A stretch of DNA of 64,000 bases from Puccinia triticina. Its lineage: Eukaryota; Basidiomycota; Pucciniomycetes; Pucciniales; Pucciniaceae. A program made the position numbers and the translations under genes. Positions 45,473-57,365 of this stretch are shown one piece after another. Under the pieces are notes generated by a model that was not told where the DNA came from, searched no databases, and saw nothing but the letters and a program-made list of their open reading frames with translations. The stretch's first letter is position 1, and each line of letters opens with the position of its first letter. Where the stretch lies: positions 3,534,001 through 3,598,000 of the forward strand of contig NC_070558.1 of the NCBI RefSeq assembly GCF_026914185.1. The letters are read 5' to 3'.

Positions 45473-46782
45473 CTGCATATTTCTTGGTGAAGCATTCTGG
45501 GAGTTGAGCAAGTTAAAAATAGACAACCTGGAGGTGTGGTTGCCATGATTGTTATTTCCATGCTGGGATGGAGATTTGTGTGAGTTGTGTTCAGATTGGT
45601 TTTGTGGTTGAGGATTGAAATTGTAAGAAGATTCATGATTTAGATGATACTGTGTTTAGATTGGTTTTGTGTTTGACAATTGAAATTGTCAGGAGATTCA
45701 TGATTTTGATGATACTGTGTATGCGGGGGTCTGTTGTCAATGTTGATGGAAATTTGGGGATGAAGCCACTCATGATTTGGATTATTTGATTGTTGAGTAT
45801 GAGGAAAATCTTGAGGCTGATGAATAGAATGTTGGTGCTCCTGCCACAGAGAAAAAGAACATGGGAATGTGAATATTTCTGGTAATGATGGGAGGGCAAG
45901 AATTGATGATAATGGGATTGTTGAGAATGAAGAGAGTGTGAAAGTTGATGATGATGGGATTGTCAAGCATATATGATGAGGGGAATTATGTAGGTGTCAT
46001 GATTGCTGAATTCATGCAGATCAATTATCAGTTTAACATTGCTTGAATGGAAATGGTGTCTGTAAGAGTACGTTTGAGCAATCTGCTTGAACGGGCTTGA
46101 TTATTGATGTGTGACAAGAGTCCATTCAAGCAATATGGTTGAGCGGACTCGGTGAAATTTGATCACCAAGTCCGCTTGATGAGTCTGCTTGAACAGACTT
46201 GACAACATGACTCTGCAGTCTGCTTCAATGGAGTTGCTGGTCTGTCCAAGCAGAAGAGCAAACTCTCTTACCAAATCCTTTCAGAGAGCCGCACCAGGAG
46301 TCCGTTCCTGTCCGTTCAAGCGGAGTCAATTCAGAGGGAACGGACTCTGCATTGAACGGACGCAGTTAATACAAAAAAGTATCAACGCCGGCGTTACTTG
46401 CATACCGACGCCGGCGTTACTCAAATGTCAGGTATTTGTACTGGTTTGTTTGGCCCCCAGAGGCCATTTCTTTAGTTATATGTAGATTTGGGAAATAATT
46501 CGAGGAATAATCAAGTGGAAACTCAATCTGGCAAATATCCGGGATATCCGCGGGAGTTGCCGGAGAAACTCCAGTGAAAACCTTATTTGACTGTCATTCG
46601 AATATCATTTGATTGCCCTCCGAACCGCTTTTGAGGTCATTTTGATTTCACTTTGACTATCATCCTCAGCCACCAACAATCAAACAGAATTTGAACATCA
46701 CCACCAAGATCAAGATGCACCTGAGGTCCAGACTGACGTTGGGCCGCCGGAGTAGTGGACCTTATAAATATCATCCGCTCAC
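45473..46782. repeat. non-coding with local repeats
   Basis: 45591-45725 has two similar units of about 68 bp (GATTGGTTTTGTG ... GATTCATGATTT). 46060-46350 repeats CCGTTCAAGCGGACT-like words in both orientations, and ACGCCGGCGTTACT occurs twice at 46386 and 46411. No gene. Confidence 0.6.
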
Positions 46783-46930
46783 CTCCCTCCCTCCCTTGCT
46801 CTCTCTCCCTCCCTCCCTCTCTCTCCCTCCCTCTCTCTCCCTCCCACTCTCTCCCTCCCTCCCTCTCTCTCCCTCCCTCCCTCTCTCTCTCTCCCTTGCT
46901 CCCTCTCAAGCTTGCTCTGTCTCTTTCTTG
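46783..46930 (+). repeat. polypyrimidine (CCCT/CT)n tract
   Basis: A run of CCTCCCTCTCTC-type sequence about 130 bp long, purine-free apart from isolated G and A. It is low complexity; frames across it are artefacts. Confidence 0.95.
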
Positions 46931-47474
46931 CTCCTATTGCCTGTTATGTCTATCTTATGCACCTGTCCAAAAAGCTATCATACATGCAATGATATTACCA
47001 AGTGCTCCATATGGGGCTCTGAGCCATTTGAATGCTAGCGAGGAGAACGGGCAAAATGCGCAGGGGGGAGGGTTGGGGGCAAGGGATCAATTGCCCCGGT
47101 CTGCTTCCCAGTCCGCTCGAATTCATTTCGAACTGAGAGCACTTTCCGAGGTACTTTTGAGTTTCAATCGGCTTTGCTTTGATTGAAACTCCAAGGTATT
47201 CCAAAGACAACAATCAAATATAATTCAAAAACCTCTGAGTTTGAATTATATTCAAATGTAATTCAAAAAATAATTGAAGAGACTTTGTGTTTTGTTTGAA
47301 GTCTCCACCCAATCAATATTCAAAGTCATGGGCCCATCTGATTACATCCAATGGGTGTTTGAAAGGACTTCGAACTCACTTGGTCAACTAGTTTGACAAA
47401 TTTGGCGACGTCCCTTCTTGCTGGCCGGGAGTTTGAACAATCTTTGATTGAACTTTGGAAGGCTTTCAATCTTT
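46931..47474. other. non-coding
   Basis: AATTATATTC/GAATTATATT words around 47210-47270; no gene seen. Confidence 0.45.
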
Positions 47475-48301
47475 TGCGTCCGTGGTGTAGCCCACAAGAG
47501 CTTGCGAATTGGGCCGCGAGCTCAGGAAGCTTGTGCCCCAGAGGCAAAAGGTTTACGCAGCTGTAAAGGACCGTGCAGGCGGGCCGTGCTTGGGGAGTCA
47601 CGGGAGAGCCCACAGGTATTGCCACCGATCCCCTGCCACCCAACGCAAGTCCCTACTCAGGGGAGCGCAGCGACCTCCGAAGGAGGGACTTGTGCCCAAT
47701 TTCCCATATTTGGCTTGAGGCTGCCCAGCCAATTGTCCAAAATTCCCTTTGAACCCATGTATCACCTGGTACACCTCTGATTTCCTCACAGCCTCCGTCC
47801 GGTACCGTTAGAATCACCTTCTCTTTTTACATGTTACTATGTATTCCATCAAACTTACATCCCCATCCCTTGCAAGTAATTTGGATGTAAAAAACTGGCT
47901 GGGAAGGTCTTGTGGGGCCAAAATTGTGAGAACCTGGACCTGCAATTGGCGGCGGTTGGCCCTACGGGTCCATCACATTGCTCAGGAACAGCCCTCACAA
48001 GAATGGCTTCTGGGCGGCCAGTTTTTGATGGATTCATTTGAAAAAATATGTACAAGACAGCTGAGATTGTGGGCTACAACATGGTACATGTGGCTTTGAC
48101 ATTGACACTGAGAGAGAGGAGTAAGACAGATGTAACAACAAAAAACTTGATTTTCTGCATAAAAACCCGTCAGCCTCAGGCCAAGAATGGGACTTTAGTC
48201 CTAAGCCTCTCCTTTGGAGACGCTTTGCGCCTCCTTGGAGAGGTTTAGTTGAGCTCGCACACCGCCTACCCACCACCATCTGAACTTACACCCCGGACGC
48301 A
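47475..48301. mobile_element. candidate TIR element, 827 bp
   Basis: Ends TGCGTCCGTGGTGTAG and CTTACACCCCGGACGCA are inverted with two mismatches, flanked by CTTT (47471-47474, 48302-48305), which may be a 4-bp duplication or chance. Two hairpins lie inside (about 47650-47690 and 48185-48250). Similar ends occur alone at 40611 and 49712. Confidence 0.5.
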
Positions 48302-48305
48302 CTTT

Positions 48306-49711
48306 TAAAGTTTTCCTTTGGGTGACATTGAAAGGGAGCGGTTACATTTGAAAAACCATTGAAGTGCCCTCTTTCAAGTAGCTTTCAAAAGTCATCCAAA
48401 GATTTTCCCAATTTTTGGGAAAAACTTCGGATGACTTTTGAAAGTATGAATTTATCTGGAAAAAACCCACCCAACCAGCGGGTTTCACCGGATTATCTCT
48501 TCGGAGCTCAACTCCAATTGCCCTTTGAAAGGCCTTCGGTTGAGAAACCAGCTCCGCCAAATGTCTCTTGAAGGGCATTTGGAGGATATTTGAGTGCCAT
48601 CCTCAGGGTTCCCCACCCAAGTATATTCGAATGATTTTCAAAAATCATTCAAAGCTGACCCATTGAGTTTGCTGGTCCCAATACTTTGCAATGTACAGCG
48701 CCGTGGGCCGCAGTACGCAGCAACTGCAACTGCCTTTTTTCTCCGACTTCAATTGTAAACAGACTCCCAACACTTCTTATCCCACCTGTTCCTTGCTGAT
48801 GATGCTCCTCCCACCATCTCTTCATTTTCCCCATTTCCTCCTCCCCTCACAGATCACATTCCTGATTGGCCGTTGAGCCCACTGGGACCGCGAGTTCCAA
48901 GGTAAGTTGAAATCTTCCTACAAGTTTGTCCGAAGTCCAATGGTGAACCCTAAACTCATCTGAATCTGCTCATCTGGCAAGAAGCTCCCGACCCTTGCCC
49001 TGCCAATAGTCTGAGAGATATGTGCATAGATACGTAGAGCAGGTTCTGGTTTTGCAGCTAGGCTTGATTATCTGCCGTTCCAAATCAGCTTGATTGAGGC
49101 CTGGGGCCAAGATCCAAAGAGTAAATCATTATCAGCTCCCTCTATCTTGATCTCTCTCTCACGCCGTTTCTGTCTTCTCTCCCCCCCCTCCTCTCTCCAT
49201 AGTCCACTATCTGATACATGATTGATGTATTATAAAGCTTCCCCAACATAATTTGTAAAGTGTTTAATTATTATTGCTCAAATAGATTGAATACAAAAAA
49301 TATATACCGAGTACAATTGCTAAAATGAGCTGGTCTGGATGGGTCCCCAATGCGCGGGGGTGAGCCGGGCTGAGGAGCATTTGAGAAAATGAGCGGGCCC
49401 AGAAGGTCCCACTCGAATAATATTCAAATGGAGTGCAAGTCCTAAATCAAATAAAATTTAAAAATGTTATTTGAGTTTACTTGGGAGATTTTCCGACTAT
49501 GTGTCAGATGCTCTCCAAAGTGCACTTTGGGCACAACTCATAAAAGTGGATCTCCACCTTGTAGAAACTCCGTGTTTGTATTCAAAGGACTCCGGGATCC
49601 CACTTCGGAGTCCCTTTGAAAGGCCGGTTTGACCCAACCAAGACATCCCCACCTTGCAGGCGGGAACTTCGAAGGATCTCCGGAGTCAATTTGGAGCTCC
49701 TTCAAAGTTTT
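48306..49711. other. non-coding
   Basis: GATGACTTTTGAAAG words are inverted around 48385-48445. No gene was recognised. Confidence 0.45.
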
Positions 49712-49935
49712 GCGTCCGGGGTGTAGTCAGTCCTCCCTTCTGAGTTGGCAGGCTGCCCCCCCCCCCCAAAGGAGCAACTTGGGGGTAAGTGGGGAAATTT
49801 GGTGTGAGCACTGAGGACCACCTCAACCCATTTGGCTGGTGTCAAAATTTGACACCACACCACCATAGCATCCTGTGAGCCAAATGGCCCAGGTGCCAAA
49901 TTGAAGCCCGGCATCTGGCCTTCAAACCTACATAA
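49712..49935 (-). repeat. dispersed repeat R2, copy 2
   Basis: Reverse-complement counterpart of 20226-20480, about 80 percent similar by eye. Its left end is TGCGTCCGGGGTGTAGTCAG, the end motif of the element at 47475-48301, so R2 may be part of that transposon family. A 12-C run at 49757 is unusual. Confidence 0.75.
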
Positions 49936-50449
49936 GCCATATATTTTTCACTTGAACGTTCTTGAAGTTACAAAGTGTAAGAGTCCCGTTTGGACTCTTC
50001 ACTAAAGACTGAAGATGGCGCTGAGAAACTTGTCTGGAGGATTTCTAGTGCCCAACTGTGATATTCATTTCAAAAGGGAAGAGCTAGCAATGAGAGATCA
50101 GTATCTCTCAGTAACTACAACTGGGGAAGAAGGAAGAAGGAGAAGAAAGAAAGAGAGTACATACCTAGCAATGAGAGATCAGTATCTCTGCAAAGCTAGG
50201 TAGGTGAGGAGGAGCCAGGGCTATATGGGTCCTGCTCTGTATCTTGTGATATGTGTGTGACACCTTGGGAGGGGGCTCACACAAAGCTTGTAAAATCATG
50301 TTTCCAGGATTCTGGGATTGCTTGTACACTTCTACATCTGTAGTAGTGTATGGAAGCTGTATTTTCTACTTGTAATTAAATTAAGATTCATATGTTTGAA
50401 CGTGTTCAATTCTTAATTCATGATGGATGCATAATATTTATAGGGTCTT
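49936..50449. other. non-coding; one direct duplication
   Basis: CTAGCAATGAGAGATCAGTATCTC occurs at 50084 and 50166. Otherwise nothing was recognised. Confidence 0.5.
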
Positions 50450-51300
50450 GGAAAAACGACTCCCATATGTCCACGCAACCATTTTTTGAACAGCGCTCAA
50501 CGTTGACCTAGACCTTTTTTTTGGGTACAGCTTTTTTGGGAGTCGTCAACCCAAAAGAAATTTTTTTTGGGAGTCGTCCCCACTAATTTTTATGAATATT
50601 TTTAATATTTTTTTCTTGGGGGATTTGGGAGTCGTTCACCCAAAACAAGTGCCCCCTGCGTTATTTTGGGAGTTGGCCGCGGGGGCCACAGAAGCCCCCA
50701 GGGAGTCGTGACAACTCCCCTTTGAGCCCCCCACCCATCACACACGTCACACACCACAACCGCCACACCAACCGCCCGATCACCGCCCACCTGTCCACCC
50801 CAACCACCCAATCAATCAAACTAAACGAAATGATTAACCCAGCCGCCCCCGCCGCCGTCCAGGACCAGGACTCCCAGGCCCCTGTCGCCGCCATGGAGCA
50901 CGCCGAGCCCCCTATGGCCGCCGTCGAGCACGCCGAGCCCCCTGTCGCCGCCATCGAGTACGCCAAGGCCCCAGTGCCTGGCAAGCACACCAAGCCCCCA
51001 GTGGCTGGCAAGCATGAGCACACCAAGCCCCCAGTGGCTGGCGATCACGCCGAGGAAACCCCAGCCGCAGGGCCAGGTAAGCCCCCTCCCATCCAAAATG
51101 GAGGCATTGAGCCCCCAACACCCTTGTTCCTGCCCTCGATCCAGCTGCCAATCAAGACGCAGCCAAAGGCCCCAAAAACGGGTCTGGCATTGACACCGAC
51201 TCCCTTGCAATCGCGGCCCAGGACCACGCAGCCACCCTGGCCATTCTAGAACCCCAAGGAGCCGTCCTATCCAGCGGTGCTCAAGGTCTAGCCCCTGCCT
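50450..51300. repeat. 5' region of the MULE with GGGAGTCGT motifs
   Basis: GGGAGTCGT or its complement recurs at about 50460, 50540, 50570, 50628, 50665 and 50701. The same motif, as CGACTCCC, recurs inside the gene and its intron. It may represent subterminal transposase binding sites. From 50720 the plus strand encodes an Ala/Pro-rich repetitive stretch (EHAEPP, HTKPPVAG units) that could be the transposase N-terminus. Confidence 0.5.
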
Positions 51301-51369
51301 AACAGCAGCCGCCAACTCCCAAACAGCAGCCGCCGACTCCCAAACGGCAGCCGCCAACTCCCATCCAGC

Positions 51370-51505
51370 CGCCGACTCCCAAACCGCAGCCGCCGACTCC
51401 CAAACCGCAGCCGCCGACTCCCAAACCGCAGCCGCCGACTCCCAAACCGCAGCCGCCGACTCCCAAACCGCAGCCGCCGACTCCCAAACCGCAGCCGCCG
51501 ACTCC
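51370..51505 (+). repeat. 21-bp coding repeat
   Basis: Tandem copies of CAGCCGCCGACTCCCAAACC(G), about six to seven, encoding ADSQTAA in the transposase frame. It again contains the CGACTCCC motif. Confidence 0.88.
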
Positions 51506-51509
51506 CAGG

Positions 51510-54500
51510 CCATTGCCGCCGTCAAAGACTGCATTCAGACCACTGAAGCCCTTCAAGATGTCACCCTAGACCCCCTCCTCCTTCAAATTACTCAAGAAAT
51601 AGCCAAAAAAAAACTAGAAAACCAAATCCACAAAGAAAATGAGGAAGAAGTTGAAGATTATAGCTTAGATAATCCAGATGAGAAGAAGACACTTGAGGAA
51701 TATGTAGAGCTAGCTAGAGAAGAGAAAACAATTGAAGATTGTATAGTAATGTTAGAATTAGATGAAGATAATACTAACAATGATCCAAACTCTGGAACCG
51801 TTCCAACTGAAAAAAACCCAGAAGAAATCAAGAAAATACTTGAGAAAATTGCTGAAGAGAGAACTGAGAAGGAGCTCAAAGAAATGGAACTTGAGAATGA
51901 GAATCAACCGGATGATGAAGACTCAGTAAATGAAGAAGGAGAAAGGACGATCTACGACAACATTCCTGCGCCGCCAGCTGGAAATTATGACAACGTTGAA
52001 TCGGTTAAGGAGGCCATCCAAGAATTTGCTTGTGCGCATGGCTATGGGATATCGGTCAAACGCTCTGTTCCTGGAAAGAGTGTCCATTTTAGATGTGTCA
52101 GGTCTGTTATTTCCCACTTCTTTTTCATTCTTCTGTTGCTTTTGACTGACATTAAATCCACATTGAAATGATACAGAGGAGGTGATCCTGCAAAAAACAA
52201 ACGTAAAGGTGATACTTGTGAAAATACATCATCTCAATTGATTGGCTGTCCATTCACCGCGGCCGTATACAACCAGAAGAAGAAGGGCCACTGGAAATTC
52301 ACAGTCTCCAACTCAACTCATAATCACCGCCCCACCGCCGCCGTTGCCCACACTGTTCACCGTAAGCTCAGCAACACTCTCTATGAAGAAATGAAAAGAC
52401 TTGACAAGGCCTGATTGCAACCGGCACAAATACTTGAATGCCTCAAGAAGCTGAACCCTGACGAGACAATCCTGGCCACAATTGATATGATTTACTCAGC
52501 ACAAAAGCGGGCTGCGCAAGAGATGTTGCAAGGAATCAGTCCCATCATTCACCTGAATGAAATTCTGGCTGGAACCAATTTCACGACAATGACAAAGGTT
52601 GACAAATCTGGCGAGCTCAAGGGCCTTTTTTTCTGTCATTCCCTCTCTGTGAAGCTTCTCCATCAGTAGCATTTGATCCTTTTCCTCAACTGTACGTACA
52701 AGACAAATGGGTATTGGATGCCTCTCCTCCACATCACTGGTTTCAGGAGCCAACAAGTCTTTCAGTTTGGCATTCTGCTTTCTTGTCAAAGAGACACAAG
52801 ATTATTACAACTGGGCGCTCGAATCCCTCCTGACAGTTTTCACCTCAAACAAGATTCCCCTTCCTGCTGTTGTTCTGACCGACCAAGAAGAAGCTCTGAT
52901 CTCCTCTCTCCAGTCCAATTTTCGGGATTCGACCCACATGCTTTGCACTTGGCACATACAGAAGAACTTGGTCTCCAATGGCGCAAAACACATCAAGAAC
53001 AAGGCAAAGGAGTTTGAAATGCTTCAACACTGGAGCAACTTAATCAAGATTACTAGTCCAGGCGATTTCCGTTCAAGCTTCAGTTGGTTTTGCGCAAAAT
53101 ACGGCGAAGGTTTTGGATATTATATGATTGAGACATGGCTTCTGGTGTGTGAAAAGTATGCTAACGCTTGGACAAAGGATATACCTCATTTTGACCATCA
53201 GACAACATCTTGAATTGAATCATCACATGCTTTCATCAAATCTTATCTCCTGGGCCCCAACAATTCTTTTGCCGCCGTCATCAAGTTAATCACAAATGCG
53301 CTTGAAGCTCAATCCCACAAAATCTCCGCGGCGCATCACAAGGAGAAGATTAGAAGCCTTCAATCAATAGGGAAGATTTTCTTGCTCTGTCACGGCCGGA
53401 TCACCCACTTTGCTCTCCGGAAGGCGCAGGATAATCTGAGAGCAAGTGTTGACCTGGAGAATTGGCACAGGTGCAACGGGTGTTACAAAAACCAGATGGG
53501 AATTCCTTGTAAGCATACACTCCGGCAGCGCGCAATGGATGGCGAGAAAATACTTCACAAGAATTTTCATGTCCAGTGGCACATGAAGGTAAGATCTGAT
53601 TTTTTTTTTATCTTTTTGTCATGCGGGGGGGCCTTGGATGGCCGGTTTTTGTGGATGACTCCCGTTTTTGCTATGACGACTCCCGTTTCTCCGCGGACGT
53701 CTCCCATTTTTCTCCCACGACTCCCGTTTATCCCCGCGCGCCCCAGGGACAGGAACGACTCCCATTTTCCGTCTGTGCGGCATGCCAATTGGGATAAGGA
53801 CTCCCAACAACTCCCAAATTGCCCAGCCGCAGAGCCTTGATTGGAAGAACAACTCCCGCCGACTCCCATTTGTCTGGCCATTGCCACCGCCCCTCTGCCA
53901 CCCCTCCCTCCAATTTTTAATGTCCCCTACGCCATTCCCTTACTAACTGGAGTCTTTTCATTCCCCCCAGGATCTTCATGCTCTTGACACCAACGCTGAT
54001 CTCACTTATATCAAGCAAGTCAACCGGATCCGCGAAAGGCTCCTGCAGATGAATCCCGCGCAGATGGCGGCCCAGTTACAAGCTATCAACAGCCTATTGA
54101 AAGGCTCTGGAACCGTCGTGACGATCCAGGAACCAACAGAAGCTCAGGCCACCCGTGGACGTCCAAAAGGCGCGCCAAACAAACCAAAAACTACAAAAAG
54201 GGACCCCTCCGCCTTCGAACACGTTGAAAATAAAAGGAAGAATGAAGAAGGAGTGATGATGAAGTCCAAGAAACAGAAGCTAGCGGAAACCAGAAAAGCG
54301 GAGAAGGAAGAAATGAAACAAATGAAGAAAGAAGAGAAGGAGCAACAAAAAAGGAAGAAAGAAGAGGAGAAGAAGAAGAAGAAGGAACCAGCACCCAAGA
54401 AGAGGAAACTCCCCAGACAAACGTCAAAGACCGCCAAGAACGTTGCTCTGTCTCCTTCTCCAACTCCTTCTCCGTCTCCATCTCCATCACCTGTGCTTCC

Positions 54501-55539
54501 TCCTCCTCCGCCACCGAAAGCCCAAGTCCCGACAAAGCGCTTCAAACCAGTCCACGTCGCACCTAAGAAGCCAGCTTCCCCTTCCCCTCCTGTGAGCTCT
54601 GCCTTGTCTGCCGGCGCCCCTCCGCTGCAACGTACGTCCCGCGCCGCTGGGAAGATGCAAGCTCCGCCTTCCCCTTCCCCTCCTTTGCAATCAACCTCGT
54701 CTGCCCCCGCGCCTCCGCAGCAACGTCCGACCCGCGCCACCGCTAAGAAGCCAGCTCCACCTTCCCCTCGTGCTCAATCAACCTTGTCTGTCCCCGCCCC
54801 TCCGCTGAAATCAAGCCAGGTACCTCCTCCGCGAGCCGCGCAAGCCACGCGAGTCCCTCCACCGCCAACAGCTCCAGTCCCTCCACCACCAACAGCACCA
54901 GTCCCCCCACCACCATCCAAAGAACCAGTCGACCAACCAAATTGGCTCAATCAACTCCCAGTCATCATCAGAACCTCGGTCAAGCGGATACTTGATCTTG
55001 TGTCAGATAGCCATTGTGGATTTTGCGCGGTGGCATGGTGCTTGGGGAATGGTCAGGGCGCTTGGAGTGCAGTCCGAGAAGCTCTAGCCGACGAAATCAG
55101 CAAACGAGGCGAGTGGTATGTGAAGTTGGGACATTTTCACAACATCAAGTCAACTCTGGCCAGAATAAACTTTTCCGGTACCAAAGGTTGCGGTATGGCT
55201 CATTGAATGGCGATGCCCTCCTCCGGCAAAGCACTGGCCAACACTTTCCAACGGCCAGTTTTTTATTTCACTGAAGAGTGGTCTCAAACTTTCCTTCCCT
55301 CCTTCTGCCCTCCTAACAAAAACCCCCCGATCTTCTTGGCTTTCATCCGGCAACTCAATCATTTTGTGGCCCTAGAACTATCCTCCCCTGACGTCTTCCC
55401 TGCCCCTTCCCTACAAAAGAGCTGGAAGCTAAATGCCAACCCAGAGGCACGAGGTTGGGAGGCAAGATACTCTGATTGTTTTGCTCAAACAGGTGGAAGA
55501 AAGCTCCTCTTTCCTGATAAGATTGGTAAATTTTACTAG
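51510..55539 (+). pseudogene. Mutator-like transposase with SWIM and OTU domains, decayed
   Basis: Order: acidic coiled region (51600-51950), a FAR1/GCM1-like zinc finger (FRCVR, then CPFTAAVYNQKKKGHWKF and STHNH), MULE transposase core (about 52680-53250; VVLTDQEEAL, STHMLCTWHIQKNL), SWIM zinc finger CNGCYKNQMGIPCKH (about 53470-53515), Lys-rich and Pro-rich linker, and an OTU-type cysteine protease region (SDSHCGFCAV at about 55005; NHFVAL at about 55360). Introns 52102-52176 and 53589-53970 have GT-AG ends and the latter a TACTAAC branch point. Damage: TGA at 52412 and 53211 where Arg is expected, TAG near 52667, a frame change near 52750, and TGA after GMAH at 55204. The start is not defined. 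No terminal inverted repeats were found. Confidence 0.85.
53589..53970 (+). repeat. intron of the MULE gene filled with CGACTCCC motifs
   Basis: A 382-nt intron, four to five times longer than others in the window. It holds about nine GACTCCCxTTT motifs (for example 53656, 53677, 53707, 53719, 53758, 53852), the same motif as in the 5' region and the 21-bp coding repeat. Confidence 0.75.
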
Positions 55540-55656
55540 TATTTCCATTTGTAGTTTTCATGTATTGGTGGTTGTTCTAGTATTTTTTGAATAAATATTG
55601 TGATTATTCCTCTCTAGTATTTTTTGAATGAACACTGTTTTTATTTTCTTGTCCTT
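55540..55656. other. 3' flank of the MULE
   Basis: A duplicated CTAGTATTTTTTGAAT (55578 and 55615); no MULE end was found before the Helitron terminus. Confidence 0.5.
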
Positions 55657-55684
55657 ACTAGAGGCCAAAGCGGCTACGCCGCTG
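55657..55684 (-). mobile_element. Helitron-type 3' terminus, minus strand
   Basis: Read on the minus strand: hairpin GCGGC-GTA-GCCGC, then TTTGGCCTCTAG and T, almost identical to 22814-22842. The element body would extend to the right of it. Confidence 0.65.
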
Positions 55685-56585
55685 CAGGGCCTACGTGCAC
55701 GGCCCTGCCCAACCCCCCTCCACCACCTTTTGAGACTTGTTTTCCACAGAAGTACCCGTCCCAAATCATCACAGAGTGCAAAGTGTAGAATAAAACATAC
55801 TAATAGTGATGTTATGTAGTTTGAGAGGCATATGTAGGAAAATAAAAGGGCATAAAAACATCATATTATAACACGCCATAAGAAAAGTAGAATTTTGGAG
55901 GCAAAAGAAGCGGGGAGGGTGTTTGTTTGTCATCACAAGTTAGGAGACAAAACTGAACCAATTATCTGAGGTTCTCAATCTGAAGGATCAAGAAAATCCT
56001 CTCATTGTTAAACTGTTCATTTGTAAAAATCTTTTAGAACAGATGATGAATTAGCAAATAAAATCATCAACTTAACTTGATACAAAGAATCATGACAAGA
56101 GATATACAAACCATCCTTATCATTACAAAGATTGTTGAGGGGCACAGGAGCTGCAGGACTGAGAATACCAAACTGTCTTGTGACAGGTGGGACAGGCACA
56201 AAGATATAATATGGTTATGGATTCAGTCAGGAAGAGCATGAGGATCAAGGATCTGATAGACTAAGTATATGACCAAAGATTGACTATAGTATAGAAGCAT
56301 ATTGAAGTATACATATAAGCATATGTGTAATTTAACAAAACTTCCTCAAAAATTGATTAATTTTTCTTTATTTCACCTGAGTATTGAATCAATCGGAGCA
56401 GGCTTCCTTGGATTAGCAACAAAGACCAGGATAAAGTTGAAGACTGGAAAAGCAAATAAAACAAGACAAAGATGAGTTAGCGAGGAGGTATGGAAACAAT
56501 TTTCAACCTTGAAAACATGAAAGGGTTCAAATTGGATATTTTTAGACTTATCTTTCAACTGATTCTTCATAATCTTGAGATCTAT
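55685..56585. other. A/T-rich non-coding region
   Basis: Would be inside the Helitron ending at 55658. No gene or fragment was recognised. Confidence 0.45.
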
Positions 56586-56587
56586 TA

Positions 56588-57151
56588 GGGGGGTTCACAA
56601 TTGAATTTTTTAGAACCTTGGAGGTCAATTTAAGGCCTTTATGAACATAATTTTAAAATTTTGGCAAGATGTCCATGTGAAGCCCCACCTCCTGCTGGGT
56701 TTCACAAACTAAGATGTAGACATGTCACAGATAAATATGTAGTCTGTGCTCCCTTCCACTTCCTAGCCGGCAGAGATCCACCTTCATCCATCTCTCCTGG
56801 CTAGGTAAGCCTCTCCCTTTTCCTTCTTTTCTGTTCTGATCCCTTTTCACTTCTTCCCTTCTTAGATCTAGTTGTACTCACGGAGAGATCCACCTTCATC
56901 CATCTCTCCTGGCTAGCCCCTTTTCCATCATTGAAATACAGCCCGTGAACTAGAAGCACTCCCGAGCCTTGAGCTTCGCCCCTCCTGTGCCCACTCGCTA
57001 CGGACAGTGAAGGACTCCCAACTGGAGTCCTTACAGTCCAGAAAAAGGTGTGACTGATCAATCAGTGCAATTTATCAACTTTTTCAAAATATGTTCACAA
57101 ACAGGTTAAAATGGGTCCTAAAGTTTTACAAATTTCAATTGTGAACCCCCC
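56588..57151. mobile_element. 564-bp Tc1/mariner-type MITE
   Basis: Ends GGGGGGTTCACAATTGAA and TTCAATTGTGAACCCCCC (near-exact, one gap on the left arm) flanked by TA (56586-56587 and 57152-57153). AGAGATCCACCTTCATCCAT plus CTCTCCTGGCTAG is duplicated inside at 56767 and 56886. A lone matching end is at 61108-61127. Confidence 0.82.
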
Positions 57152-57153
57152 TA

Positions 57154-57365
57154 TTGATTAATCATGTTGTAATTTGACCAGTATGAAAATATTTCTCCCA
57201 ACAATTTGATTGATTGCCTCTCGGCTACATAATTTGAGGATTGAATTAAATTGATACATATTGTGAAAAACTGAAATAGCGAAGAGGAGATGGGGACACG
57301 GAGTTCGGCATTCCTTCCTTCGGGCACCAACAGTAATCCAAGTTTATTAAAGCCTCTGAATCACA
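57154..57365. other. non-coding spacer
   Basis: Nothing recognised between the MITE and repeat R1. Confidence 0.5.

Noticed and set aside
46637..47038. Open frames across the polypyrimidine tract
   Set aside because: Low-complexity Leu/Pro/Ser or Arg/Glu/Gly artefacts.
50722..51534. Separate Ala/Pro-rich or Gly/Val/Trp-rich genes
   Set aside because: Repetitive frames on both strands of the MULE leader; the best explanation is the decayed transposase N-terminus and its shadow.
54144..54740. Minus-strand frame rich in Gly/Phe/Ser
   Set aside because: Shadow of the Lys- and Pro-rich linker of the MULE protein.
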